DNA from: an uncultured Clostridia bacterium
GTDB lineage: Bacteria > Bacillota > Clostridia > Oscillospirales > Acutalibacteraceae
NCBI GenBank assembly: GCA_947168445.1
Contig: CAMVLW010000003.1
Span: forward strand, 1 to 64,000
Direction: 5' to 3'
DNA: 64,000 bases
Part shown: positions 29,638 through 39,900 of the stretch, piece by piece
Position numbering within the stretch: the first letter of the stretch is position 1
Layout: each line of letters starts with the position of its first letter
Made by a program: the position numbers and the translations under genes
Notes under the pieces: generated by a model
Told to the model about the DNA's origin: nothing
What the model saw: the letters and a program-made list of their open reading frames with translations, nothing else
Database searches by the model: none

Positions 29638-30290
29638 TTTTCAATCCCCCTTACCACTGTCGGAATCATTGCCGCTGTGACAATGCCGGTGACGCAGCAG
29701 CTAATCAGCGTCAAAAGCTCGTTGTCACGGCTCAGGGCAACACATTCCGTGAAAATTGCCGCCGTATAAATCAAAGCCAAAAGATTGTATTTTCTCAGAC
29801 ATTTTACAACGCCGAACTCAACATCCGGGAAAATCAGGTGCTTCAGGTTGAAATAAGAAGCCGACATCGCAAACAGGGTCAGCACCGCGCCCAAAATCTT
29901 CCATAAAGTCGGAATATCACTCAGCAGGAACAAAACGACATACATCGCAACAATCACCACGGGAGCGGCAATCGCAATCAGTCTGTACTTCTTTAATTCC
30001 TTTGAGCCTTCGTCAACAAGAGAATCGACGGTTCCGTAATTGGCTGAGAAGAAAAACATCAGACTTCCGATTAAACCCAAAAATCCGAGTTGGAAATGAT
30101 CCGATAAGGTTCCGCCGGTCATCAGACGGACGATATTAAACAGTCTGCCGAAGGTTATACAACCAAGGGAAAGCGTAATCATCTGCGCATAAAGAGCCTT
30201 TTTGGGGCGGAAGAATTGGATTCCTCCGTAAATAAACCCTGCAAGAGCACATACGCAAACAATGATGTTTGCAATTAAATACATACTCAA
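29625..30290 (-). CDS. Predicted multi-pass membrane protein (221 aa), overlapping the PrsW-like gene
   Basis: About six hydrophobic segments; stop overlaps the next start by ~13 bp. SD GGAGGT near 30300; start may be the internal ATG at 30284. Confidence 0.7.
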   Translation of the reverse strand: MSMYLIANIIVCVCALAGFIYGGIQFFRPKKALYAQMITLSLGCITFGRLFNIVRLMTGGTLSDHFQLGFLGLIGSLMFFFSANYGTVDSLVDEGSKELKKYRLIAIAAPVVIVAMYVVLFLLSDIPTLWKILGAVLTLFAMSASYFNLKHLIFPDVEFGVVKCLRKYNLLALIYTAAIFTECVALSRDNELLTLISCCVTGIVTAAMIPTVVRGIEKWKT

Positions 30291-30317
30291 GTGTACCTCC
30301 TTTTGATATTTTCTGCG

Positions 30318-30362
30318 AAAAGCACTTTACAGGGCTGTGAAAAACAGCCCTGTTGTGCTTTA
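30318..30362. terminator. Hairpin terminator after the 1678-aa gene
   Basis: aaagcac...cagggctgt-gaaaa-acagccctg...gtgcttt nested inverted repeat between the stop at 30380 and the next gene. Confidence 0.7.
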
Positions 30363-30379
30363 AAATAATGTTATTTTGC

Positions 30380-33300
30380 TTACAGTTCCAAGTACAGCTT
30401 GTTCTCTGTCACTGTTTCTGTGCTGTAGCCGCCGGTGATTTCAGCAGAAGGCTTGACGTTGCCATCTTCGCGCTGGGCAAACATGGTGATGCGGTTGTCG
30501 CTCATCATGTGATCTTTATCAAAGCTGATAGCGCCCTCGTTGAATTCAACGGGCTCCTTGTTGTTGCTCTTCATCACGTATTCCCACGGCAGGATTTTCT
30601 TGTCGGCACCGGTTGACGCCGAAGCCATCTCCTGAGAATAAGGAACATAGTCATACAACGCAAAGCCGATTTTTGTCAGAGGAGAAAGCAGATACCTCTT
30701 CGGCATAGTGGAGAGAATGGCGTCCTTATCGTCCCTCACTCTTTGGTTGTAATCATCGGCAACGTACATTGAGGTGTAGTACATGTAAATCTTGGGACCG
30801 TTTGTTCCCTCGTTGAGGTCTGTGGGCACGTATTGTTTGTTGACATACTTTGCCACCGGCGCGTAGTGAATTTGGTGGCGTTCCGTCATAATGCCTTCCG
30901 GATGGAATTCCTCACCGACCGTGCAGACAACGTCATAAATCGCCTCATAAAGCTGCGCCTGCTTTTCTGCATCTCTTGCCGAAGCATTTGCCTTGCTGTC
31001 TATCTCCTCTTCATTCAGCGAGAAGCCGCGGTAGCCCAGATAAACGTACTTTCCGCCGGCGCCTTGGTTGAGGTTGAGGTCACAGAACTCGGTACAGCCC
31101 TGCTCCAGCAGTCCCAGCTGCGCTTGTGTTGCAGTGTCCCCGGACGCAGCAAATATCTTGTTGAAATAGGAGGTTGTTACGTCGTACTTCGCGTGGATAA
31201 AGACCGCGTGCTTCGGATTGCCGAAAGGCACGGCAGCATTCACCTTGGTTTTGCCCCTTTCATCCTTACTGATAATGTCAGCCCGATCAACGACAAGAGC
31301 CGTGGAATAGCCGGAGATAAATACCGTGTCGCTGACTTCAATCTCGGTAATCGGCTTGCCGGGAATGGTTCCTTGGTTAAAAGAATAATAGACAAAGTAG
31401 GTTTCGCCGTCGTTCATTTTAATCGGATTTTCATTAGAAGCACAGTAGTAAACCGCTCTGTCAATCTGCATCTGATTCGCAACCGTCTTTTCTCTGGTCC
31501 TGTAAAGCAAAACGCTGCGGATTGCCTTGTCGGGATCGTCTGTTCTGGCAACGCTGAGATAAGCTGCCGGGTCGCCGCCCTTGGGAGGCACGGGATCATC
31601 GCCTGCCTTCAAGAACTTATACCAAGCCTTGGTTGGATTGCCCGCTAAATCGAACGGAATCATTTCATCGGAGCCGGCGCCTGCGGCGTCCGTCATTGCC
31701 TTCAAATCAACCTGCTTATCGAAAGCTTTCTTTTCGTCATCCGTTGGTTCCTTGTTTTTATTTGCCAATGTTTTTTTGACGTCTTCTCTTACGGCGGAAC
31801 CGACAAAGATTCTGGAAATATACTTTTTCCGCTCAACCGGGTGCTTGACATACATATAAACCGAGGTGCCTGCCTTATGGTAATGGCTTCCGTTCTTATC
31901 ATCAGAATCGTCCGGGTCGCCGTCGTCGTCTGTCCATGACGGATAAGAAATATTAAACGGCGTCAGGTTGTAGGGATCCTTTAAATCCTGAATCGAGAAG
32001 AAATCTCCGCTCGGTGTGTTTCCGGCAAGCGTTTTGTCGCCGGAAACATCGCAGGTAAGCTTGCCGTTGTTGTTCACGCCCTGATGTGCGGTTGTGCTGA
32101 CAACAACATCATCAAGCGTCAGGCGCTGACGGTTCTTGACATAACCCGAAACATAGATGTTTGTCGGAAGCAGCGTCAGTTTTCCGTCTGCTATCGAAAA
32201 ATTACCCTGCGATTCCCTTGTGAAGCCCTCTGAAACCTCCGTATTCGCACCCATAAGTCCATTGGGCGCCATATACGCATTTTCGGGCGAGATACCTCGC
32301 AGCACTCTCTTGCTGGCTACCGAACGCTGCGTCACAACAGACGCCGCCACATAGCTGGCGGATGAGTCCGCGGCTGCGGAAACATTGGCGGAATAACTCA
32401 CCGCTTTTTGGAAGCTGAGAGGAAGACTTGAAGTGTACGGCGAACCTCTGAGCACCTGCACATCTGTCAGCGCACGGTAGGGGTTGTAGCTCCAGGTGTA
32501 ATACATGCGCATGTATTTTTGGTTGCTGTCTATGATGTAGCCCTTATAGAAATAGGACTCGGCAATGTTTACGCCCTTGGTCGCGCTCGGCTCTTCGGTA
32601 TTGTGAATACCGGAAAGGGTGTCGAACAGCTGGCTGATTTTTGCCAACGTATTCATACCGGTATATGCCGCCTCTTTTTCCGAATCCGCGCCGAAGCCGA
32701 AAAAGATGCCGGAAAGATATTTTGTACCCGAGGTGTAGGTGGTTTCGGGTTCATAATACATATAGCGCTTTGCGTTGTCCCATGTGTCGTCCTCATCCGT
32801 AGCATATCCGGTATAGTTGTAGGCGTACTGCTGCGTTCTGCCCCAATCCTTGTCGCCGGCATAGCTGAAACGTGTTGTAGCGAAGTTATACGGAAGTCCG
32901 CTGAAGGTAGTGACAGGCTCCCAGCCGGGCTTCGCCTCGCTGTGGGAGGACACCAAATGAAGATGTCCGACTTCAATCGGCGTACCTGCGTTGAATTGCT
33001 TGGTGATATACAGTCCATCCAAATCCGCCGGGTATTTGCTGTCTTCATTCGTGCTGTCCGCCGGATACCCCAGAGAACCGGAGCAGCCGTAGGTGATTTC
33101 TCCGAATTTTACTTCGCCCTTGGACTGGAAGGTTCCCACTCTGATGTCACGAATCGCGAAATTGGGATCGGTTGTGGTGGTGTAAGCGAGGTAGGTGTAC
33201 TGGCTCTCGCCCAGCGACTCCTTTCTTTCATCGGCACAGAGATTCTGGTCAAGGATTTTGAATTTGCCGTCTTTTTTGTAAATCTTTGCTTTTACGGTTT

Positions 33301-35416
33301 GAGGATCCTTGCCGGATGCCACGATAATGTCGGAATAGTAGACTATTGTGCCGCTGCCTGCCTGCTGTTCGGTGCCGGTGTTTTCGGCTGCTGAGCGGTT
33401 AGCCAAAGATTCCTCGGTGCGGTAATTGATAAAGATACCGTTTACGTCGTCAGACTTGGCGCCGGTGTTGCAGTTGCCGGGCGTCATCTGACCGAAGAAG
33501 CTTGTCGTTTCATAACCGTTTACCTTATTACCGTCACCGTAGACGATATTGAAAACATTGCCGTTTTCGTCTGCGCGAATCGGGCTGCCGGCTCTTGGGT
33601 CATCAGTGGTATACATGCAAACCCAGCCGTTTTGCGCCTTATAGCCGTTAATGTCGGCAATCCGGTTTTGATTATCCCTGACCGCCTTATATATCAGGTT
33701 GACGTTCTGTCCGTTTTCACTCTTGGTATCAACCGCGAAATCCGCCATTTCGGTGTATTCCTTCGGTTGGCTTTTCAAAACCGCCTCGACAATGAGCGAA
33801 ACAATCAGGAAAATAAGGGTGAACGCCAGTACTACCAGCGTGAAGATAAATGACCAGCTGCTGACGAGTGTTGAAAAGGCAATCGCCTTGGCAGCGACGG
33901 CTGCAATGCCGGTGGTAGCCGCGGCGGTTGCGGCTTTAATCGTGAGGATTGCGCCTGCAATGCCGAACTTGCCGGCGAGCCATGTCAGGATAAAGATTCC
34001 CGAGCTGGCGATATTAATCCACTTGAGGACGTCGTTGATGGTTTTCTTTGCGCCCTCCCACTTTTCCATAGCCGTCTTTTTATCCACCAGCTGCTGGGCA
34101 GCGCTGCGGCGGATGGCGTCAGAGGTAAACGCGACCTTTTTGTCCGCCAATTGGGGATTGGTGTTTACCCAGATAGAGAAGGACTCGGTGCCCATCAAAT
34201 CCTTTACCTTTGACTTGGCACGGTTAAGAATTTTGATAGCGTCTGCGTTCTCCTTGTTTTCACCGATGTTGCCGATCAGCGGAAGCAGACCGACCACGCC
34301 AATCATTTTTCTCTGCGCGTTGGACATCGGCTCCAAAACAGGATACAGTCTTCTGAGGTTTACCTGTTCGCTGTTCTTTTTACCGATGTCAACAAGATAT
34401 TCTCCCAGCGGCTTGCCTTCAAACGCCATTTGCTGGTTGAGTTGCTCATATGCGTTGACGAACGCCATTGCACGGTCTTCGTTGGTCGGTTCGTCGGTGT
34501 TCTCCACCACGTCATCCATATTGGCGTTTTCCGCTTCGTCAACATAATCGCCGTCATCATAGGAAAGCCTTGCGTTTTCATAATCGGTGGCGAACTGCTG
34601 GAGCTGCTTGAAAAACGCCTTTGCGTCGTCGCCCATCTCCTTGTCATAGACCGCAAGCTCATCATCTGAGGTTTTTTTGCTTTCGATGATCTTCCAAAGC
34701 GCGCTGTTCTTGACCTTGTTCGCCCATGAAATATCAATTTCTTCGCCTGTTTTTTCATCCTTTCCCTTTTCCAGCGGCGTGAGTCCGGTGGCGAGGAAAT
34801 TGGAAATGGCGCTGATTGCGCCTGTGCTGGCGCGGGTAATCAGCTTGGCATAGAAATCTTCGTCGGCTTTGTCTTGTATGATATAATCACCAAGTCCGAT
34901 ATTCTCTTTTTCGGGAATACAGAACAGGTTCAGTCCGATATAGGCTTCCTTTGCCTTGGGGCTGCCGTCCTCGTAGTTGGAGATAAATTCGCTTGCGGCA
35001 TCATACATGATTTCAGCCGCGCCTGCGTTGTCCTTTTCAAGCTTCGCGTTCGCTTCGGCGTAGTCCTTGATTTCATAACCGCCGTTCATGTGAAGCAGCT
35101 TGATGTCATAAAGCGCAAGATTTTTATTATCGGTGAGCTTGTAGCCCATCACAACAGCGTCCTTGCCTGTGCCTGCGTTCAGGTCTTTCTTTGCGCATAC
35201 ATAGCCGTCGCCTTCGCAAAGCTTAATCGCTTCAGCTTCTGTTTTCGCCTGAAACACCTTGACTTCGGAGATATAATACACCTTGTTTGCCGCTAACACT
35301 TTGCCGAGCATTTGGACAGGGTATTCCAGCGCAAAGCAAACAACCAAAATGAGGGCGATTGTTTTGATAGCAAAGAAAATGGTTTTTCTCAAATGATGTT
35401 CTTTTGTACTAATCAT
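30380..35416 (-). CDS. Large membrane/surface protein with N-terminal homology to the 3 tandem paralogs and multiple MABP/beta-prism-like repeats (~1678 aa)
   Basis: Start set at MISTKEHHLRKT (ATG overlapping the upstream stop: ATGATTAG). N-terminal TM, internal TM pair (INIASSGIFILTWLAG...; FIFTLVVLAFTLIFLIVSLIV). Repeats such as YYISEVKV...DLNAGTGKDAVVMGYKLT and NKIFAASG...DLNLNQGAGGKYVYLGYRGF. Confidence 0.75.
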   Translation of the reverse strand: MISTKEHHLRKTIFFAIKTIALILVVCFALEYPVQMLGKVLAANKVYYISEVKVFQAKTEAEAIKLCEGDGYVCAKKDLNAGTGKDAVVMGYKLTDNKNLALYDIKLLHMNGGYEIKDYAEANAKLEKDNAGAAEIMYDAASEFISNYEDGSPKAKEAYIGLNLFCIPEKENIGLGDYIIQDKADEDFYAKLITRASTGAISAISNFLATGLTPLEKGKDEKTGEEIDISWANKVKNSALWKIIESKKTSDDELAVYDKEMGDDAKAFFKQLQQFATDYENARLSYDDGDYVDEAENANMDDVVENTDEPTNEDRAMAFVNAYEQLNQQMAFEGKPLGEYLVDIGKKNSEQVNLRRLYPVLEPMSNAQRKMIGVVGLLPLIGNIGENKENADAIKILNRAKSKVKDLMGTESFSIWVNTNPQLADKKVAFTSDAIRRSAAQQLVDKKTAMEKWEGAKKTINDVLKWINIASSGIFILTWLAGKFGIAGAILTIKAATAAATTGIAAVAAKAIAFSTLVSSWSFIFTLVVLAFTLIFLIVSLIVEAVLKSQPKEYTEMADFAVDTKSENGQNVNLIYKAVRDNQNRIADINGYKAQNGWVCMYTTDDPRAGSPIRADENGNVFNIVYGDGNKVNGYETTSFFGQMTPGNCNTGAKSDDVNGIFINYRTEESLANRSAAENTGTEQQAGSGTIVYYSDIIVASGKDPQTVKAKIYKKDGKFKILDQNLCADERKESLGESQYTYLAYTTTTDPNFAIRDIRVGTFQSKGEVKFGEITYGCSGSLGYPADSTNEDSKYPADLDGLYITKQFNAGTPIEVGHLHLVSSHSEAKPGWEPVTTFSGLPYNFATTRFSYAGDKDWGRTQQYAYNYTGYATDEDDTWDNAKRYMYYEPETTYTSGTKYLSGIFFGFGADSEKEAAYTGMNTLAKISQLFDTLSGIHNTEEPSATKGVNIAESYFYKGYIIDSNQKYMRMYYTWSYNPYRALTDVQVLRGSPYTSSLPLSFQKAVSYSANVSAAADSSASYVAASVVTQRSVASKRVLRGISPENAYMAPNGLMGANTEVSEGFTRESQGNFSIADGKLTLLPTNIYVSGYVKNRQRLTLDDVVVSTTAHQGVNNNGKLTCDVSGDKTLAGNTPSGDFFSIQDLKDPYNLTPFNISYPSWTDDDGDPDDSDDKNGSHYHKAGTSVYMYVKHPVERKKYISRIFVGSAVREDVKKTLANKNKEPTDDEKKAFDKQVDLKAMTDAAGAGSDEMIPFDLAGNPTKAWYKFLKAGDDPVPPKGGDPAAYLSVARTDDPDKAIRSVLLYRTREKTVANQMQIDRAVYYCASNENPIKMNDGETYFVYYSFNQGTIPGKPITEIEVSDTVFISGYSTALVVDRADIISKDERGKTKVNAAVPFGNPKHAVFIHAKYDVTTSYFNKIFAASGDTATQAQLGLLEQGCTEFCDLNLNQGAGGKYVYLGYRGFSLNEEEIDSKANASARDAEKQAQLYEAIYDVVCTVGEEFHPEGIMTERHQIHYAPVAKYVNKQYVPTDLNEGTNGPKIYMYYTSMYVADDYNQRVRDDKDAILSTMPKRYLLSPLTKIGFALYDYVPYSQEMASASTGADKKILPWEYVMKSNNKEPVEFNEGAISFDKDHMMSDNRITMFAQREDGNVKPSAEITGGYSTETVTENKLYLEL

Positions 35417-36923
35417 TTCCTTCACCGCCTTCCGTTGCTTTTTTCTTTTTCTTTTGATAGATAACCAATCCTGCCGCGCCGGCGATACCGGCAGCACCGA
35501 GAATTGTCACCGCGTAAAAGCCGCCTTCGCTGAAAACGGAGCCGCTTGTTACCATCTTGGCTTCAACCGTTCTTGACTCCCGTGTGGTAAGGTTGCCCTT
35601 GTCAGCGATAAAATACTGCTTTTGATATTGACTGACCCACTCGGAAACCATAACGCTGCTGCTGCCTGTTGAGCCGAGGTGAACCTCTGAGCCCTTATAC
35701 AGTCCGGCGTTGATAATGCGGGCTTTTCCGAGCGTGTAGTTATTCAGCGCCAGGTTGTTAACAGCCGCTTCCTTGGCGGAATTCTGCTTAATCAGCGTGA
35801 GTCCCTTGAGCGTGAGGTTGTAGCGGCCGTCCACATAAACGCCGCCGCCTTCATCGCCTGCGCTGTTGCCGACAATCTCACAGCTTGAAAGCGCAATGTT
35901 GTCGTCATTGATATACAGCGCGCCGCCGTCTTTCTTGGCGGAATTTCCGCGGAACTTGCAGTTGTGGAACACAATCGCCTGATTATATTCGGGGTTGTCG
36001 TTGATATAAACTGCGCCGCCGTCCTGGTTTGCCTCATTGCCCGCGAAAATACAGTTTTGAGCTGTTAATACCGTCGCCACATATTTTGAGGTATCATGAG
36101 CGGTGTAAATCGCGGCACCCTGTTCGCGGCAATGGTTGCCGGAAAAAATCACTCTGTCCAGATAGATATTGCCGCGCAGCGAGTAGATGGCGGCGCCGTC
36201 GTCCTCGCTGTAGCAATCGTCAATCTTGGCGTTTGAAATATTGATGGTGCCCTTGTTCATATAAATGCCGCCGCCGCAGCAGTTATCAGCACTGTCAACG
36301 GTTTGGCAGCCGTAAATTCTGCCGCCGGTCATGGTGAATTTTGTGTTAGAGGAGTTGCCGTCAAGATAAACGCCGCCGCCGTCCTCGTCGGTGATGCACT
36401 TATAAATGGTGCCGCCCTCCATACGGAATTCGCCGTCCTCGTCAATGTGAACGCCGCCGCCTGTGTTGGTGCTTGCACCGCCGGTAATCACGCCGCCCCT
36501 TACGCCGTCATAGCCCGCAGCCTTGGGATTGCTGTCGCGCACGGTCAAGACGGCGTTCTTTTCTACCTTGAAAACCTCGCCGTTGCGTTGCTTTTCCTCT
36601 AAGCTGCGCTTAATGTAATGACCGTTGAGGTCGATGGTGATACGCATGCCGGCGCCCACGGTATACAGCACGTTTTCTTCCCAGTTGGAGCCGAGGGTGA
36701 TAACGGTTTCTTTGGCGTTGTTCGCGTTGTTAAATGCAGCGAGCCAAGCTTCTTTGGGGGTGTTGTAATGATTTGACGAAATCACCTTGCCATCTTGAAT
36801 CACCTCGACATTCGCTCCCGAGGTGACGGTTTTTGCGTCAACCGCGCCTGCCGTCGGAACCGCAATTGCCGCAAGGAACAAACTTACCGCAGGAATGACC
36901 GGGATAAACTTTTTAAACTTCAT
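35409..36923 (-). CDS. Surface right-handed beta-helix (Pmp/adhesin-like repeat) protein with C-terminal TM and basic tail (~504 aa)
   Basis: Start set at MKFKKFIPVIPAVSLFLAAIAVPTAGA (signal peptide; preceding SD aaaggag). GGGVYI/GGAVYI/GGALYI repeats. C-terminus GSVFSEGGFYAVTILGAAGIAGAAGLVIYQKKKKK. Confidence 0.8.
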   Translation of the reverse strand: MKFKKFIPVIPAVSLFLAAIAVPTAGAVDAKTVTSGANVEVIQDGKVISSNHYNTPKEAWLAAFNNANNAKETVITLGSNWEENVLYTVGAGMRITIDLNGHYIKRSLEEKQRNGEVFKVEKNAVLTVRDSNPKAAGYDGVRGGVITGGASTNTGGGVHIDEDGEFRMEGGTIYKCITDEDGGGVYLDGNSSNTKFTMTGGRIYGCQTVDSADNCCGGGIYMNKGTINISNAKIDDCYSEDDGAAIYSLRGNIYLDRVIFSGNHCREQGAAIYTAHDTSKYVATVLTAQNCIFAGNEANQDGGAVYINDNPEYNQAIVFHNCKFRGNSAKKDGGALYINDDNIALSSCEIVGNSAGDEGGGVYVDGRYNLTLKGLTLIKQNSAKEAAVNNLALNNYTLGKARIINAGLYKGSEVHLGSTGSSSVMVSEWVSQYQKQYFIADKGNLTTRESRTVEAKMVTSGSVFSEGGFYAVTILGAAGIAGAAGLVIYQKKKKKATEGGEGND

Positions 36924-36930
36924 TAGCTGT

Positions 36931-39900
36931 CTACTCCTTTCCCACCGGTTTCTTTTTCTTTCTGGATGAATAGATAACAGAGGTGACAATGGCTGCCAGC
37001 AAAACGCCGCTGCCGATATAAAGCATAATGGTACCGTCGGAGAAGATGGAGGAGGATGTTGACGCAGCCTTTACAGACTTCCAAATGGCATACAGGATAA
37101 CTTTTCCGCCCTTTTTCGAAGTAAGGTTGGTAACGGTCGCGTCCCTTTCATACATCGTGCCACTGCCGTCCGGCTGGGTGTTCCAGCCGACAAAGGTATA
37201 GTTGGTGCGTCTTAAAGTATGCGCCGGAAGCTGCTTCGGTTCGTCATAAAGGAAGGATGTGTTCACCGCCGAGCCCGAAACATCACTTTTTACTCTGCCG
37301 CTTGATGTAACCTTAGTACCACCGTTCTTATTAAATTCTACCGAATAATAGTTGGGCGCCAGAATTGCGTTCAGGGTAACGGAATCGTTAATAAAGGTAA
37401 AATCAAAATTCTGGATATAGTCGCCTGTCGCTTCGTTTGTTTCGGACAAATCATCATACTTGATGCCGGTATCGTCGTCGAATGACTCAATATAATATCC
37501 CTCGGGAACCTTTAGATTAGCAGCATGTACGGTGTCGCGCGAGCTGCCTGACGCATGAAATACTTCCTTGCCGTTCACGACAACACTCAGATGCAGCAGA
37601 AAGACGAATTTGACGTTAATCGGCTTGGTGATGGTCGGATAGACGTTGCTGCCGGACTTGAAGGTCATGTTGTAGGTGCTGTGGTGAATACTGTTATATG
37701 TGCTGCTCACTCTCCACTTGTAGCCCGAATTGTCAACCGGCTCAATGGTGTCCTCTCCGGGGAAGGAGACATTTTCCATGGTAATGTCGGAGCTTTTCAC
37801 CGTCCATTTGACGCGGTACTGGTCGACTGCCGAAACGGTAACGACGCCGCTGGTGTCAATTTGTTTTGGCGTGTCAATTTCAAAATCTTCGGGATAGGGA
37901 TATTTGTCGCCGCCGATGTTAATTCTTGTGTTCTTTCTTTCGTCGCCGTACACCTTATGGACAACGTGGTGGGAAGCGACGTTGACGTTGTTGATTTTAA
38001 CGGTAACGTCGGCTTCGAAGTCACGCGGAATCAGATCGGTGCCAAAGGATGTGATTACGTCAACCGAGCTTGGGAAGTAGTTGGGATCACAGTCATAAGT
38101 ATAGTTAATAGACTTGCCGTCTTCGTCAATAGATGTATGGAAATCATACGAGGTATGCAGCAGCGTTTCGTTGCCTATTCCCTTGTTCTCCTTGCCGTAG
38201 ATATGGAAATAGGCATAGTCCCAAGCGTCCGCGTCGTCGGTCACCTTGAGATAAATTTCAACATGATAGTTGTTGCGGTCACCTGACTTCATGGTGGTAA
38301 TCAGCTTAACCTCTTTGTTTTCTTCGCGGTCAACTTTGCTTTGATTGTTATCGCAGTAGAAAACATCCGCGGGAGCGCTTTCATTATATTGACCGTAGCC
38401 CGAAGTGGCGTTATAGTTGTCGATGCCGGGAGGCGTGATGCCGATTGATGAACCGATGTAGAATTGTCCCTGAATCTGGATAGGCTTGAATTCTCTGAAC
38501 CAGAGATTGGAGGAATTGCCGTTTGTTGTGCTGTCGGTGATTCTTGTTCTGCCGCCCAAGAGAATGAGGGAGCCGGCATGGAAATGGATTCCCGCGCCGC
38601 CGCTGAAGGCGCGGCAGTTGCTAATATCTCCGGCTTGTATGGTCAGCGTTCCGCTTGTATCCATATAAATGCCGCCGCCGCAGTTGTCCGCCGTGCAGCC
38701 GTTGATGGTGCAGCGGGTCAGGCTGAGCGTTCCGTGCGAATTCAAAGCGCCGCCGTTGGTTTTGCACGTGTTATTCGTCATGGTCACGTCGCTCAACGTG
38801 GCGGTTGTGCCGGAGTTTGCCCACAATGCGCCGCCCGCCTCGGAAGAAGTATTATTATTCATCGTTGCCTTCTTCACGGTCAGGGCGCCCTTGCGAAGAT
38901 GAATGCCCGCGCCGGTTTTTCCGTCATTGTTGTTGACGTTGGTGTTATCCAATACCGTGTTGCTGCCGTCAATATACAAGCCGCCGCCCCAGCCGGAGGC
39001 CTCGTTCGCGGCAATCGTACAATCGGTCAGCGTCATATTCTTGTGGTTGGTGACGCCGCCGCCGTTAACCGCATCTTTGTTTTGGGTGATATCCGTGTTG
39101 GTGATGGTTGCGTCGCCTGATGACCAGATTCCGCCGCCGCCGCCTTTGTTGTCGAGAGTGGCGTTGCTCTTGATTTTACAGCCGGAAATTGTCAGCTTGC
39201 CTAAGTTGGCGATACCGCCGCCGTCCTTGCCTTTGTTATTGGCGATTTCACAATTATTCAGCGTAGCGGATGAATTTGCGTCTATATACAGCGCGCCGCC
39301 GTTTTCGTAGCCTATGTTATTCTTGAATCTGCAATTTGTCGCCTCGATGGTGCTGTTTTCCAGATAAACACCGCCGCCGAGTTTTCCCGTGTTATCGGTG
39401 ATATTCATGCCCTTCAGAATCAGATTGCTGTTATTGAGAACACGAAAAGCGCTGCCGAGGCCAACGCTGTCGGCGCCTGTCACCGTGGAGGTGCCTTCGT
39501 TGCCGGACCCGATAAGCGTCAGGGTGGAACCGTTGTCAATCTTGATAGCGGTGGGACCCCCTCTGAGCAGCTTTATGGAATAGCCGTTGGTTTTAATCAC
39601 ATGGGCTTTTCCGTCGATGACATACAGCGTGTCTTTCAGTTCAATATTGTCCTTCAAGCTGATTTCTGTATTTCTCAGCGCTGTTCTCAGTGTTTCTTCT
39701 GTTTTGACTTCGGTTTCGGTATCTTCAAACGACTCGAAGTAGAATAAAGGGAGAATCGGAAATGTATTTGGTTCCCTTTCTACTCTTTCCAGTGTGACCG
39801 CACGGTCAAAGACGAATGCGGTGTCGGTTTCCTGATAGAACTCACCGTCAAGATAGGCGATCATCTTTCTATAAACTTTTTTATCATAGAAATTAAGATT

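Noticed and set aside
35417-35497. N-terminal extension of the 1705-aa ORF (MLPVSPARQDWLSIKRKRKKQ...)
   Set aside because: Lies inside the upstream gene; the ATG at 35416 overlapping the stop, followed by a TM/signal segment, is the better start.
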